A stretch of 64,000 nt of DNA from Jejuia rubra (GCF_042684665.1 NZ_JBHULY010000005.1:310001-374000), one strand, 5' to 3'; positions 35,964 through 44,473 are shown, counted from the first letter of the stretch. Program-made: numbers and translations. The notes: a model not told the origin generated them from the sequence alone.

Positions 35964-36731
35964 GTGCTCATATCGATTTTAATTATGTTTTTTGGTTGCC
36001 ATGAAACTAAAAAAACCGAAGCTATTGAAAACATACCTCAATTGGTTGCTGTTAAGAAAAGGATTGTCGATTTCCCGATTTTAGATAGTTTAAGATTGGG
36101 CATTAATTTCAACAAAACAGGGGACTACGCCGTTTTGAAAACTAATATTCTTTCCAAAAGAGCTGGCTTAAGAGAATTGTACATTGAAACGCCTGATAAG
36201 GCAATAGACAGCGCTTCCAATTTTCTTTACAACGAATTACTAAATAATTTAGTCCCGCATTGGTACGGTACTGGCTGGGATTTTAACGGGCACACCATTA
36301 CACCCAATGAGGGGTACATTGCCTGCGGTTATTTCGTGTCTACAACTTTGAAACATTTGGGGTTTAACTTGAACCGCTATAAGATGGCACAACAAGCTGG
36401 TTTAATAGAAGCACTGGTTTTGCAAGCAAAAAATGAATTAAAACAGTTTTCAAATGTGACTTTTGATGATTTAAAGCGCAAATTGAATATGATTTATGGT
36501 GATGGAATTTACTTCGTAGGGTTGGATAACCATGTAGGTTATATTTTGATAAAGGATCATGAGCTTTACTTTTTGCATTCAAGTTATTATGATGACGAAG
36601 TGATAATTGAACTTGCGCAAACTTCCCCTTGTTTTACCTCAAAATATTACGTTTTTGCTGAAATTACAACCAATAAAGATTTAATGCGAAAATGGATATT
36701 GAATGAAAGATTAATAATCCCAAGTTCCTGA
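35964..36731 (+). CDS. Putative lipoprotein with NlpC/P60-like cysteine hydrolase fold
   Basis: About 255 residues from a GTG at 35964. The opening LISILIMFFGC resembles a lipoprotein signal but lacks a basic N-region; upstream in-frame codons (a possible ATT start at 35952) would add RSVV, so the start is uncertain. The core has HWYGTGWDFNGHTITPNEGY, then IACGYFVSTTLKHLG with Cys121, and YFVGLDNHVGYILI with His190, the Cys-then-His order of papain-like NlpC/P60 peptidases. Substrate unknown, possibly peptidoglycan or an isopeptide. It overlaps the next gene by 1 nt and is probably co-translated with it. Confidence 0.68.
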   Translation: MLISILIMFFGCHETKKTEAIENIPQLVAVKKRIVDFPILDSLRLGINFNKTGDYAVLKTNILSKRAGLRELYIETPDKAIDSASNFLYNELLNNLVPHWYGTGWDFNGHTITPNEGYIACGYFVSTTLKHLGFNLNRYKMAQQAGLIEALVLQAKNELKQFSNVTFDDLKRKLNMIYGDGIYFVGLDNHVGYILIKDHELYFLHSSYYDDEVIIELAQTSPCFTSKYYVFAEITTNKDLMRKWILNERLIIPSS

Positions 36732-37369
36732 TGAAACGAGTACTATTTACTATTGTCTTGATAACGTTTTGCACAGTTTATTGTCAATCAAAACCAATAA
36801 CCAATTCCGTTCATGTATTTGTGGCATTGTGCGATAATGCCAATCAAGGGATTGTGCCCGTTCCTGAAAAATTGGGCAACGGGCAAGATCCCACAAATAA
36901 TTTGTATTGGGGCGCGATGTATGGTTTGAAAAGCTATTTTAACCATAGCAAGGACTGGGTATTTATATCTTCCACTAAAAATCCCGAACCCCGTATTTTA
37001 GAACGTGTACTGTTTAAACATTCAACCGCAAACGCATATTTATTGGCTTACATTGGGCATGACGGCTTAATGGAATTTGATGTTAAAGGTGAATTCGAGC
37101 CGATAAATAAGAAACAACGGGACGCCATTATCCTTGCCTGTGTTAGTAAAGATTATTTCAAACCCTATTTGGAAGAAACAAAAGCAAACCCGTTAGTGTG
37201 GAGCACTGGGTTGATGTCTCCCGAGGCCTATACTTTAAAGTGGGCCTTGGACGGTTGGGTGTTGGGTGAAACTGACTCGGAAATTCGGGAGCGGGCTGCT
37301 AAAGCTTATCATAATTACCAAAAATGTGGCATCAATGGTGCAAGACGATTATTGGTTACTGGATGGTAA
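36731..37369 (+). CDS. Secreted protein with clan CD (caspase/gingipain-like) features
   Basis: 212 residues with a signal peptide (MKRVLFTIVLITFCTVYCQ). A parallel-sheet pattern is suggested by VHVFVALCDN, DWVFISSTKN, NAYLLAYIGHDG (His110) and DAIILACVSKDYF (Cys137). A His-x-Gly after one strand followed by a hydrophobic strand ending Ala-Cys is the clan CD peptidase dyad arrangement, so this may be a small caspase-like hydrolase, but no named family was recognised. The stop/start overlap with the preceding gene indicates coupled expression. It is convergent with vsr (14-nt overlap). Confidence 0.62.
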   Translation: MKRVLFTIVLITFCTVYCQSKPITNSVHVFVALCDNANQGIVPVPEKLGNGQDPTNNLYWGAMYGLKSYFNHSKDWVFISSTKNPEPRILERVLFKHSTANAYLLAYIGHDGLMEFDVKGEFEPINKKQRDAIILACVSKDYFKPYLEETKANPLVWSTGLMSPEAYTLKWALDGWVLGETDSEIRERAAKAYHNYQKCGINGARRLLVTGW

Positions 37370-37832
37370 TATCGCCAATATCCAAATATTTTAGCACATC
37401 GTTGATGCACCTTTCTAAATCGTTTATTACTTCTTTTGACCAAAAACGGAATACCGTAAAACCTAATTCTTCCAACTGCCGATTCACTTCTTTATCCCGT
37501 TGCATGTTGCGCTCAATTTTTGGGATCCAAAATCCGCGATTGGTTTTTAGCTTGGGTTTGCGTTCATTCCAATTGTAGCCATGCCAGTATTCACCATCAA
37601 TAAAAATGGCCAATCTGTATTTTTTGATGGATACATCAGGTTTCCCGGGAAGGGTTTTGCTATCCACTCGATAACGCACCCCTTTTTTCCAAAGTGCCTT
37701 TCGGAAGATTAGTTCCGGTTTTGTGTTTTTACCTCTAATTTTGCTCATCATTTTTGAGCGTTTTTTAGTGGTATAAAAACCAGATTCTTCATTGAACCTT
37801 GGGACTTTTATTTTGCTTTCGGAGTATTGCAT
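37356..37832 (-). CDS. vsr: Very short patch repair endonuclease (Vsr)
   Basis: Nicks DNA 5' of T:G mismatches that arise from 5-methylcytosine deamination. The 158-residue protein shows KKRSKMMSKIRGKNTKPEL, LPGKPDVSIKKYRLAIFIDG with the metal-binding Asp, EYWHGYNW, and FWIPKIERNMQRDKEVNRQL, matching the family's PD-(D/E)xK-like core. Met at 37832 (MQYSESK) is preferred; the frame is open to 37871. No cytosine methyltransferase is present in the window, although vsr normally accompanies one. Confidence 0.88.
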   Translation of the reverse strand: MQYSESKIKVPRFNEESGFYTTKKRSKMMSKIRGKNTKPELIFRKALWKKGVRYRVDSKTLPGKPDVSIKKYRLAIFIDGEYWHGYNWNERKPKLKTNRGFWIPKIERNMQRDKEVNRQLEELGFTVFRFWSKEVINDLERCINDVLKYLDIGDITIQ

Positions 37833-37936
37833 GTTTGGGTAAAACCGATTAATTCGATTTAAGTTACACACATAATATAGCTAAAAATACCTCAGATTTC
37901 AAACATCATGTATGGAATACTGTTAAGGGGCTCCGA

Positions 37937-38026
37937 GCGTTAGGGATTGCAGAGGAAAGCCCACAGCTCCCCATTAAAAGGGCGCGAGGACTTGCAACGG
38001 AAAGCCCGACCCGTAGACAAACGCCC
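37937..38026 (+). repeat. Structured repeat GCGTTAGGGATTG...AACGCCC, copy 2
   Basis: Outer stem GCGTT (37937-37941) with AACGC (38020-38024), plus the shared GAAAGCCCGACCC. The middle differs from copies 1 and 3 (GCTCCCC...GGGCGCGAGG instead of the CTCGC hairpin). It lies between vsr and the ahcY terminator. Confidence 0.75.
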
Positions 38027-38030
38027 AAAT

Positions 38031-38063
38031 AAAAAAAATCCCAAACAGTGTTGCTTGGGATTT
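38031..38063 (-). terminator. Terminator of ahcY
   Basis: On the reverse strand AAATCCCAA/TTGGGATTT with a 10-nt loop and a run of eight T, 47 nt after the ahcY stop. Confidence 0.85.
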
Positions 38064-38109
38064 GATCGTTATTATTTGGAATTTGAGATTCTTTTTTTCA
38101 AAGGAATTC

Positions 38110-39426
38110 TTAATATCTATAATGTTCAGGCTTATATGGCCCTTCAACCGATACGCCAATGTAGGTCGCTTGGTCTTCTTTAAGTTCTGTAAGCTCCACT
38201 CCAATTTTTTCTAAGTGCAGTTTTGCTACTTTTTCATCCAAATGCTTTGGAAGCATATAAACTTCATTATTGTAGGCATCTGCATTGTTCCAAAGCTCAA
38301 TTTGCGCCAAGGTTTGGTTGGTAAACGAATTACTCATCACAAAACTTGGGTGGCCGGTAGCACAGCCCAGGTTTACCAAACGCCCTTCGGCAAGGATGAT
38401 AATATCCTTTCCGTCCACGGTATATTTATCAACCTGAGGTTTGATGGTGTTTTTGGTATGGCCGTAGTTGTCGTTTAGCCATGCCATTTGAATTTCATTG
38501 TCAAAGTGCCCAATATTACAAACGATGGTTTTGTCTTTCATAGCCTTAAAATGCTCGGCACGCACGATATCCTTGTTTCCGGTAGTAGTAATTACAATAT
38601 CGGAATTGCCGACTACGGTTTCCAATTTTTTAACCTCAAAACCGTCCATCGCGGCCTGTAAAGCACAGATTGGGTCGATTTCGGTAACGGTTACAATACT
38701 TCCGGCACCTTTAAACGACGCGGCAGTACCTTTCCCAACATCACCATAACCACAAACTGTAACACGTTTTCCAGCCAACATCACATCAGTAGCACGACGA
38801 ATAGCGTCCACCGCACTTTCTTTACAGCCGTATTTATTATCAAATTTAGATTTTGTAACAGAGTCGTTTACGTTAATCGCAGGCATAGGTAGTGTGCCGT
38901 TTTTTACACGTTCGTAAAGTCTGTGGACACCTGTGGTCGTTTCTTCTGATAAACCATTAATTCCTGCAGCCAACTCAGGGTATTTGTCTAAAACCATATT
39001 GGTTAAATCCCCGCCATCATCCAAAATCATGTTTAATGGTTGTCTGTCTTCACCAAAGAAAAGCGTTTGCTCAATACACCAATCAAATTCTTCTTCGGTC
39101 ATATCTTTCCAAGCGTAAACCGCAGTTCCGGCGGCAGCAATAGCTGCTGCGGCCTGATCTTGAGTTGAGAAGATGTTGCAGGAGCTCCAGGTCACTTCTG
39201 CGCCCAAAGCTTGTAAAGTTTCAATCAAAACGGCCGTTTGAATCGTCATGTGTAAACAGCCTGCAATTCTTGCACCTTTTAAGGGCTGGGAGTTTTTGTA
39301 CTCTTCGCGCAAACTCATTAGGCCAGGCATTTCGGCTTCGGCCAACTCTATTTCTTTTCTTCCCCAATCGGCTAAAGTGATATCCTTTACTTTGTGGGCA
39401 ACGTATGGAATTGTTTTCGTACTCAT
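38110..39426 (-). CDS. ahcY: Adenosylhomocysteinase
   Basis: Hydrolyses S-adenosylhomocysteine to adenosine and homocysteine, keeping methylation reactions running. The 438-residue NAD-dependent enzyme has KGARIAGCLHMTIQTAVLIE, EVTWSSCNIFSTQDQAAAA, the NAD-binding VCGYGDVGKGTAASFKGAG, and the C-terminal signature ending PYKPEHYRY. A -7 promoter element lies upstream. No SAH or SAM riboswitch was recognised in the leader. Confidence 0.97.
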   Translation of the reverse strand: MSTKTIPYVAHKVKDITLADWGRKEIELAEAEMPGLMSLREEYKNSQPLKGARIAGCLHMTIQTAVLIETLQALGAEVTWSSCNIFSTQDQAAAAIAAAGTAVYAWKDMTEEEFDWCIEQTLFFGEDRQPLNMILDDGGDLTNMVLDKYPELAAGINGLSEETTTGVHRLYERVKNGTLPMPAINVNDSVTKSKFDNKYGCKESAVDAIRRATDVMLAGKRVTVCGYGDVGKGTAASFKGAGSIVTVTEIDPICALQAAMDGFEVKKLETVVGNSDIVITTTGNKDIVRAEHFKAMKDKTIVCNIGHFDNEIQMAWLNDNYGHTKNTIKPQVDKYTVDGKDIIILAEGRLVNLGCATGHPSFVMSNSFTNQTLAQIELWNNADAYNNEVYMLPKHLDEKVAKLHLEKIGVELTELKEDQATYIGVSVEGPYKPEHYRY

Positions 39427-39525
39427 AGTTACTTTTTCTTAAATTTAAAAACCTAAAGTTGATTGGGATTCGTGGTTAATTTGGTTAATTTCGCTTACCA
39501 AATAGGTCATCCCTTTTAGGCGGTG

Positions 39526-39533
39526 CAAAGATA
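39526..39533 (-). promoter_or_regulatory. -7 element of ahcY promoter
   Basis: TATCTTTG on the reverse strand fits TAnnTTTG, about 100 nt before the ahcY start, leaving a moderately long leader. Confidence 0.5.
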
Positions 39534-39556
39534 ACCAATAACTTTCGGAATATTAA

Positions 39557-40183
39557 ATGCCTTTATACAAAACCATTACGCCAAATTCACAAACTACTGT
39601 TAAAATCTGGAAGATAACCGAGTCTTTTGAGGATTTGATGTCGCGCGTGGATTTAAAACAGAGTGCATTGGAGCGTGTGATGGGTATGAAAAGTGAACTG
39701 CACCAACGTGGGTTTTTAACTGTGCGGTGTTTGTTGCGGGAGCTGGGCTATACGGATAAGGATTTGTTTTATGACGATTGTGGGAAACCGCATTTAAAGG
39801 ATGGCAAACAGATTTCGATAACGCATTCGTTTCAGTTTTCGGCAGTAATCATTAGCGATTTGATTGTGGGGATTGATATCGAAAAGCAACGAGAAAAAAT
39901 TAAGCGCATTGCCCATAAATTTGTGGATTACGAGGAGGATTATTTGGTCGAGGAAGCCGATGACTATGTTAAGAAATTAACTTTAATCTGGTGTGCCAAG
40001 GAGTCTTTATACAAATTGTATTGCACGCCAGGATTGAGTTTTAAAGACCATTGTTTGGTTATTCCTTTTAGTTTGGAAGATGTCGAAACCATTGCTTGGA
40101 TTGACTATAAAGAGAAAAAAAGCCGCTACGATGTTGAATTTTTGGAGTTTGAAGGTTTCACTTGCGCATACGCCATTGCCTAA
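39557..40183 (+). CDS. 4'-phosphopantetheinyl transferase (Sfp-type)
   Basis: Transfers phosphopantetheine from CoA to carrier proteins. The 208-residue protein has KPHLKDGKQISITHSFQFSA, the Mg-binding IVGIDIEKQREK and the WCAKESLYKLY signature, with the usual spacing for the superfamily. It overlaps the next gene by 1 nt. No carrier-protein synthase cluster is present, so it may serve fatty-acid ACP or a distant locus. Confidence 0.88.
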   Translation: MPLYKTITPNSQTTVKIWKITESFEDLMSRVDLKQSALERVMGMKSELHQRGFLTVRCLLRELGYTDKDLFYDDCGKPHLKDGKQISITHSFQFSAVIISDLIVGIDIEKQREKIKRIAHKFVDYEEDYLVEEADDYVKKLTLIWCAKESLYKLYCTPGLSFKDHCLVIPFSLEDVETIAWIDYKEKKSRYDVEFLEFEGFTCAYAIA

Positions 40184-40917
40184 TGCAGATTTATCAAAAC
40201 ATATTGGATGCTATTGCTGATGGCGAAAGGTTGTTAGCTGTGTTAATTGACCCGGACAAGTTTTCTTTGTCAAACACTGGTCATTTTATGGAGAAGGTGA
40301 ATCGCTCCATAGCCACTCATGTTTTTGTTGGAGGTAGTACCGGAGATGGAAATGCTACTCATATTTTAGTCGATAAGATTAGGAATGAGACTGATTTGCC
40401 GGTAGTACTTTTTCCTGGTGATGTCACTCAAATAAGCGATAGAGCCGATGCCATTTTGTTTTTGTCCTTAATTTCAGGACGAAATCCGGAATATCTCATT
40501 GGTAAACATGTCGAATCGGTTTCAAAACTGAGGGGTGCAGAGTTGGAAATCATTCCAACAGGATACGTTTTAATCGAAGGGGGCAAGTCCACTGCGGTAG
40601 AAACAGTGACAGCAACGCAACCATTGCAGAATTCGGACATTCAAAAGATTTCGGATACGGCTAAAGCTGGAGAATTTTTGGGAATGAAATTGATGTATTT
40701 GGAAGCAGGAAGTGGCGCGGAGAATTGCGTTTCAGAAGACATCATTAAAAGTGTCAAACATGATTTGAAAATCCCTTTAATTGTTGGCGGCGGTATTAAA
40801 ACCAAAGCGCAAATAGAAAAAGCATATGATTCAGGTGCGGATATGATTGTAATTGGAACTGCTTTTGAAGAAGATGCTACATTTTTGGATGAATTAAAGT
40901 ATAATAATGGTCGCTGA
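40183..40917 (+). CDS. Geranylgeranylglyceryl-phosphate synthase homologue (PcrB/GGGPS family)
   Basis: A prenyltransferase-type TIM barrel joining glycerol-1-phosphate to a polyprenyl diphosphate; 244 residues. Motifs are RLLAVLIDPDKFSL, HVFVGGSTGDGN, LPVVLFPGDVTQIS, IPTGYVLIEGGKSTAV, LMYLEAGSGAENCVS and LIVGGGIKTKAQIEKAYDSG, which line the phosphate and prenyl sites. The family makes archaeal ether-lipid precursors and also occurs in many Bacteroidota, where its product is less clear. The stop codon lies within a dispersed repeat. Confidence 0.9.
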   Translation: MQIYQNILDAIADGERLLAVLIDPDKFSLSNTGHFMEKVNRSIATHVFVGGSTGDGNATHILVDKIRNETDLPVVLFPGDVTQISDRADAILFLSLISGRNPEYLIGKHVESVSKLRGAELEIIPTGYVLIEGGKSTAVETVTATQPLQNSDIQKISDTAKAGEFLGMKLMYLEAGSGAENCVSEDIIKSVKHDLKIPLIVGGGIKTKAQIEKAYDSGADMIVIGTAFEEDATFLDELKYNNGR

Positions 40918-40974
40918 GGCTCTCGAAGCGACAGAGTATCAACTATTGTGACTTCGAGAACCTCAGTCACCGAA
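40912..40974 (+). repeat. Dispersed inverted repeat (GCTGAGGCTCTCGAAGC type), intergenic copy
   Basis: GCTGAGGCTCTCGAAGC and ACTTCGAGAACCTCAGT form a long imperfect stem. Its TGA is the stop codon of the GGGPS gene. A close copy lies inside leuS at 62113. Confidence 0.78.
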
Positions 40975-40984
40975 GTAATTTGTA

Positions 40985-41245
40985 ATGAAAATTTCTGTAG
41001 AATTAACCTTAACACCTTTGCAGGGCGATTTTGAACCTGCCATTATCCATTTTATCAAAAAAATGAGAGCTTCAAAATTAAAAGTTTTGGAAAATCCTTT
41101 GAGCACTCAAGTATATGGGGAGTACGATGAGGTAATGTCAATTTTAACATCCGAAATAAAGGAGGCTTTTGAACTTGTTGACAAAGGTCTGCTCTATATG
41201 AAAATCGTAAAATCAGATAGGCACGATTATGAGCCCCATTTTTGA
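40985..41245 (+). CDS. Thiamine-binding YkoF/MTH1187-like protein
   Basis: An 86-residue cytoplasmic protein of the MTH1187/YkoF (DUF77) ferredoxin-like family: MKISVELTLTPLQGDFEPAI, LKVLENPLSTQVYGEYDEVM, and a last strand KGLLYMKIVKS. YkoF domains bind thiamine. First of five overlapping genes with the PnuC transporter next (17-nt overlap), which supports a role in thiamine uptake. Confidence 0.85.
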   Translation: MKISVELTLTPLQGDFEPAIIHFIKKMRASKLKVLENPLSTQVYGEYDEVMSILTSEIKEAFELVDKGLLYMKIVKSDRHDYEPHF

Positions 41246-41861
41246 GTTTTTCTTCGGTCAATATTCAGGATATTCAACGGCACATATTGTTCTAGAAATA
41301 GTAGCTGTTTTTTTTGGGTTTTTGTCCGTTTGGTATTCCAAACAGAACAAAGTTTTAGTGTTTCCAACGGGCATCATTAGTACCGTTATTTTTGTTTACC
41401 TGCTTTTTCAATGGGAATTGCTTGGCGATATGATGATTAACGGATACTATTTTATAATGAGCGTTTACGGCTGGTACGTTTGGACTAGAAAAGTCGATGA
41501 TACTCACGTAACTCCAATTACCATAACGACTTCAAAAGAAAAACTGGCAAGTGTTTTTATTTTTTTGGCCACATTGATATTTGTTTTTATAGTTTACAAG
41601 GCATTTGATAAATGGACGAGTTGGATGGCTTGGGTCGATACCCTAACCACCGCTATTTTCTTTGTGGGTATGTGGTTAATGGCACGAAGAAAAATAGAAA
41701 ATTGGCTATTTTGGATTGTCGGCGATTTAATATCCGTCCCTTTATATTTTTATAAAGGTTTTACGTTTACAAGTTTTCAATATCTGGGGTTCACATTTAT
41801 AGCTATATTTGGTTATCTGGCATGGAAAAACATCTTAAACAACAACCTTCAACCTGCATAA
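41229..41861 (+). CDS. pnuC: PnuC-family vitamin transporter, probable thiamine transporter (PnuT)
   Basis: A 210-residue inner-membrane protein with about seven helices and the PnuC pattern NKVLVFPTGIISTVIFVYLL, YYFIMSVYGWYVWTRK and WLFWIVGDLISVPLYFYKG. PnuC proteins move nicotinamide riboside; the branch found with TPP riboswitches and YkoF in Bacteroidota is predicted to carry thiamine. Context (YkoF upstream, TPP-controlled receptor downstream) favours thiamine. It overlaps the next gene by 40 nt. Confidence 0.88.
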   Translation: MSPIFEFFFGQYSGYSTAHIVLEIVAVFFGFLSVWYSKQNKVLVFPTGIISTVIFVYLLFQWELLGDMMINGYYFIMSVYGWYVWTRKVDDTHVTPITITTSKEKLASVFIFLATLIFVFIVYKAFDKWTSWMAWVDTLTTAIFFVGMWLMARRKIENWLFWIVGDLISVPLYFYKGFTFTSFQYLGFTFIAIFGYLAWKNILNNNLQPA

Positions 41862-42403
41862 AAGTCGTAGCGTTCGGTCCCGAATCGACCGGGAAGACAA
41901 CATTATCACGTCAATTGGCCAGGCATTACAATACGGTTTGGGTGCCAGAGTATGCCCGTGAATATCTTCAAAATAAATGGAACAACGAGCGTAAAACTTG
42001 TGAGCCTAAGGATTTGTTGCCCATCGCCATGGGGCAAATGAAGCTGGAAAATGTGCTTGCCAAAAAAACAGATACCGTATTAATTTGCGATACCGATTTG
42101 CTGGAAACCAAGGTGTATTCAGAGGCCTATTACCTTGGTAGTTGCGATCCTCTTCTTGAAAAATACGCGCTGGAAAACACCTACGATTTGTATTTTTTAA
42201 CCTATATTGACACCTCTTGGGAAGCCGATGATTTGCGAGACAAACCTAACCAAAGAGGGCAAATGTTCGAATCTTTTCAAAATGAATTGCTAAAACAAAA
42301 AAGGCCTTTTATATTGTTAAAAGGAGACAGAAAAGAAAGATTAAAAACCGCTATTAGCCATATTGACAAACTCTTAAAAGAAAAACAAAATGTTCTCGGA
42401 TAA
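41822..42403 (+). CDS. NadR-like AAA ATPase/kinase
   Basis: A 193-residue cytoplasmic P-loop protein. The Walker A is GPESTGKTT (residues 19-27), followed by VPEYAREYLQNKW and VLICDTDLLETKVYSEAYY, as in the kinase domain of NadR, which phosphorylates nicotinamide riboside. Beside a thiamine-type PnuC it may phosphorylate thiamine or another vitamin to trap it inside the cell; that substrate is inferred. It lies within the five-gene overlapping operon. Confidence 0.82.
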   Translation: MEKHLKQQPSTCIKVVAFGPESTGKTTLSRQLARHYNTVWVPEYAREYLQNKWNNERKTCEPKDLLPIAMGQMKLENVLAKKTDTVLICDTDLLETKVYSEAYYLGSCDPLLEKYALENTYDLYFLTYIDTSWEADDLRDKPNQRGQMFESFQNELLKQKRPFILLKGDRKERLKTAISHIDKLLKEKQNVLG

Positions 42404-43940
42404 AGATATTCAACAGATTCAAAATAAAGGAATTACCATTGATCAGGTTAATGCCCAAATTTCGCGTTTAAAAGACGGGATGTCTTTTTCAGATTTGGTT
42501 TCAGCGGCTACAATTGATAAAGGTATTGAACGTTATGATGCGGATGGAACTGAAGAAATGATAGCTCTTTATGAAGCAAAACAACAGGAACTTTCCATTG
42601 TTAAATTCGTTCCAGCTTCAGGTGCTGCTACTCGGATGTTTAAGTTTCTGTTTCAGTTTTTGAATGCTTTTGATCCGAACAAAACTACGCTAAAAAATTA
42701 TATCGAATCCAACAACGATGGATTGATAGCCACGTTTTCAGAGAATTTGGAAAATTTTCCTTTTTACAATGAGGTTGTAGGCCAAATTAAAAACACCTAT
42801 CCCAAATATGATGAGTTTTCAGAAGGCGAACGACTTGCACTGTTTGTAAGGACAATGTTGGACGAAAATGGATTGAACTACAGTTTTCTGCCCAAAGGAT
42901 TGTTGCCCTTTCATAGATATAGCGATAAAACGGTGACCGCATTTCAAGAACACCTCTTTGAATCTACACTTTACGCTTCTTCAAAAGAAAAGGCCAATTT
43001 ACATTTTACGGTTTCGGAAAAACACCATCCTTTTTTTGCTAAGGAACTCGATGAGGTAAAGCCATTTTTAGAAAACAAAACGAGCACAAAATTTAATGTG
43101 TCCTATTCTTATCAAAATGAAGCTACGGAAACAGTGGCTTTGACATTGAAAGATCAAGTTTTTAGAAATGAAGATGGGTCTATTTTGTTCAGACCAGCTG
43201 GGCACGGTGCGCTTTTGGAAAACTTAAATGTATTGGACTACGATTTGATTTTTATTAAGAATATTGACAACATTGTAGTAGCCGACAAAAATATAGAGGT
43301 GTCCAACTATAAAAAATTATTAGCAGGTGTATTACTGGAAGCCCAGCAGAAAGTGTTTTCATTCTTAAGGCAATTGGATGAAGGCGGTTTAACGGAAGCG
43401 GATTATAAATTAATGGCCGTATTCCTAAGGTACCGATTGAATACGATCATTCCAGTAGATTTTGATGCTTATGATGAAGAGAAAAAAACAGCTTATTTAA
43501 AAGAGCGATTTGATAGGCCAATGCGTGTTTGTGGTATGGTAAAAAATCAAGGAGAACCAGGAGGAGGTCCCTTTTGGGTAAAGGACAAACATGGGAAAAT
43601 ATCATTGCAGATTGTAGAATTTGCACAAATTAATTTTGGCAAACAAAACCAGCAAGAAATAGTATACAAAGCCACCCACTTCAACCCAACAGATTTGGTC
43701 TGCGGCGTGAGAAACTATAAGGGAGAAAAGTACGATTTGTCCAAATATGTAGATCCAGAAGCGGCGTTTATCACAACAAAAACCCGAAATGGGGTGGACA
43801 TTCAAGCTTTGGAACTACCCGGTCTTTGGAACGGTAGTATGGCCTACTGGAATTCAATTTTTGTAGAAGTGCCCGTTGAAACGTTTAACCCCGTAAAAAC
43901 GGTGAACGATCTATTGAAACCTGTCCACCAAGTATCCTGA
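42390..43940 (+). CDS. DUF4301 protein
   Basis: A 516-residue cytoplasmic protein of the DUF4301 family: KFVPASGAATRMFKFLFQFL near residue 75, PKGLLPFHRYSDKTVTAFQE, DGSILFRPAGHGALLENLN, MRVCGMVKNQGEPGGGPFWV, and a C-terminal PGLWNGSMAYWNSIFVEVP. The GAATRMFK and PAGHGALLENL motifs resemble nucleotidyl- or phospho-transferases that bind sugar nucleotides, but the activity is unknown. It overlaps its neighbours by 14 nt and 1 nt. Confidence 0.85.
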   Translation: MFSDKDIQQIQNKGITIDQVNAQISRLKDGMSFSDLVSAATIDKGIERYDADGTEEMIALYEAKQQELSIVKFVPASGAATRMFKFLFQFLNAFDPNKTTLKNYIESNNDGLIATFSENLENFPFYNEVVGQIKNTYPKYDEFSEGERLALFVRTMLDENGLNYSFLPKGLLPFHRYSDKTVTAFQEHLFESTLYASSKEKANLHFTVSEKHHPFFAKELDEVKPFLENKTSTKFNVSYSYQNEATETVALTLKDQVFRNEDGSILFRPAGHGALLENLNVLDYDLIFIKNIDNIVVADKNIEVSNYKKLLAGVLLEAQQKVFSFLRQLDEGGLTEADYKLMAVFLRYRLNTIIPVDFDAYDEEKKTAYLKERFDRPMRVCGMVKNQGEPGGGPFWVKDKHGKISLQIVEFAQINFGKQNQQEIVYKATHFNPTDLVCGVRNYKGEKYDLSKYVDPEAAFITTKTRNGVDIQALELPGLWNGSMAYWNSIFVEVPVETFNPVKTVNDLLKPVHQVS

Positions 43941-44347
43941 TGTTTGATGAGGAAGCTTTAATAAAAGAATTAGGTTTTAAGGGCATCAAAAGTTCTGGTA
44001 GTGGGGGCCAGCATGTCAATAAAACGGCTTCAAAAGTGGAACTGACCTTTAATTTGTTAGAATCATCTGTTCTGAAAGATGCCCAAAAGGAGCTACTCCA
44101 GAAAAGGCTCCAATCCAGATTGACCAAAGAAAACGTATTGATACTGCAGTGTGGCGAATCCCGAAGTCAATATCGAAACAAAGAAATAGTCACCCAACGT
44201 TTTTTGGGGTTGATGCGAGCTAACTTGGTTGAAGAAAAAGAACGCATTCCAACTAAAACGCCCAAATCAGTTATTAAAAAACGACTCAAGAATAAGCGCA
44301 AGCAGGCTGAAAAGAAAGCGAACCGGAAGAGGCCCGATGTGGATTGA
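43940..44347 (+). CDS. arfB: Peptidyl-tRNA hydrolase ArfB (release-factor-like ribosome rescue)
   Basis: Releases peptides from stalled ribosomes. The 135-residue protein has the catalytic GGQ in IKSSGSGGQHVNKTASKVEL and a very basic C-terminal tail (KSVIKKRLKNKRKQAEKKAN) that enters the empty mRNA channel. There is no codon-recognition domain. It is the last gene of the overlapping operon; its link to thiamine genes is probably only transcriptional. Confidence 0.9.
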   Translation: MFDEEALIKELGFKGIKSSGSGGQHVNKTASKVELTFNLLESSVLKDAQKELLQKRLQSRLTKENVLILQCGESRSQYRNKEIVTQRFLGLMRANLVEEKERIPTKTPKSVIKKRLKNKRKQAEKKANRKRPDVD

Positions 44348-44389
44348 AGGGCTTAGGTATTTCGTTGTATCGTGATTTTGTTTTAATCG

Positions 44390-44405
44390 TGATATTGCAA
44401 TATCA
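44390..44405. repeat. TATTGCAATA palindrome, copy 3
   Basis: TGATATTGCAATATCA is a perfect 16-bp palindrome, with imperfect outer arms (ATCG on the left, TAAT on the right). It follows arfB by 42 nt and shares its core with copies at 12390 and 12481. The 432-nt gap 44348-44779 holds this palindrome, a promoter, the TPP riboswitch and its terminator. Confidence 0.75.
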
Positions 44406-44473
44406 TAATAATTTCTTTTCTGGTGATGAGGAAAAAATATTAATTCTTTACGCCTAATTCGAAAAATAGAATT

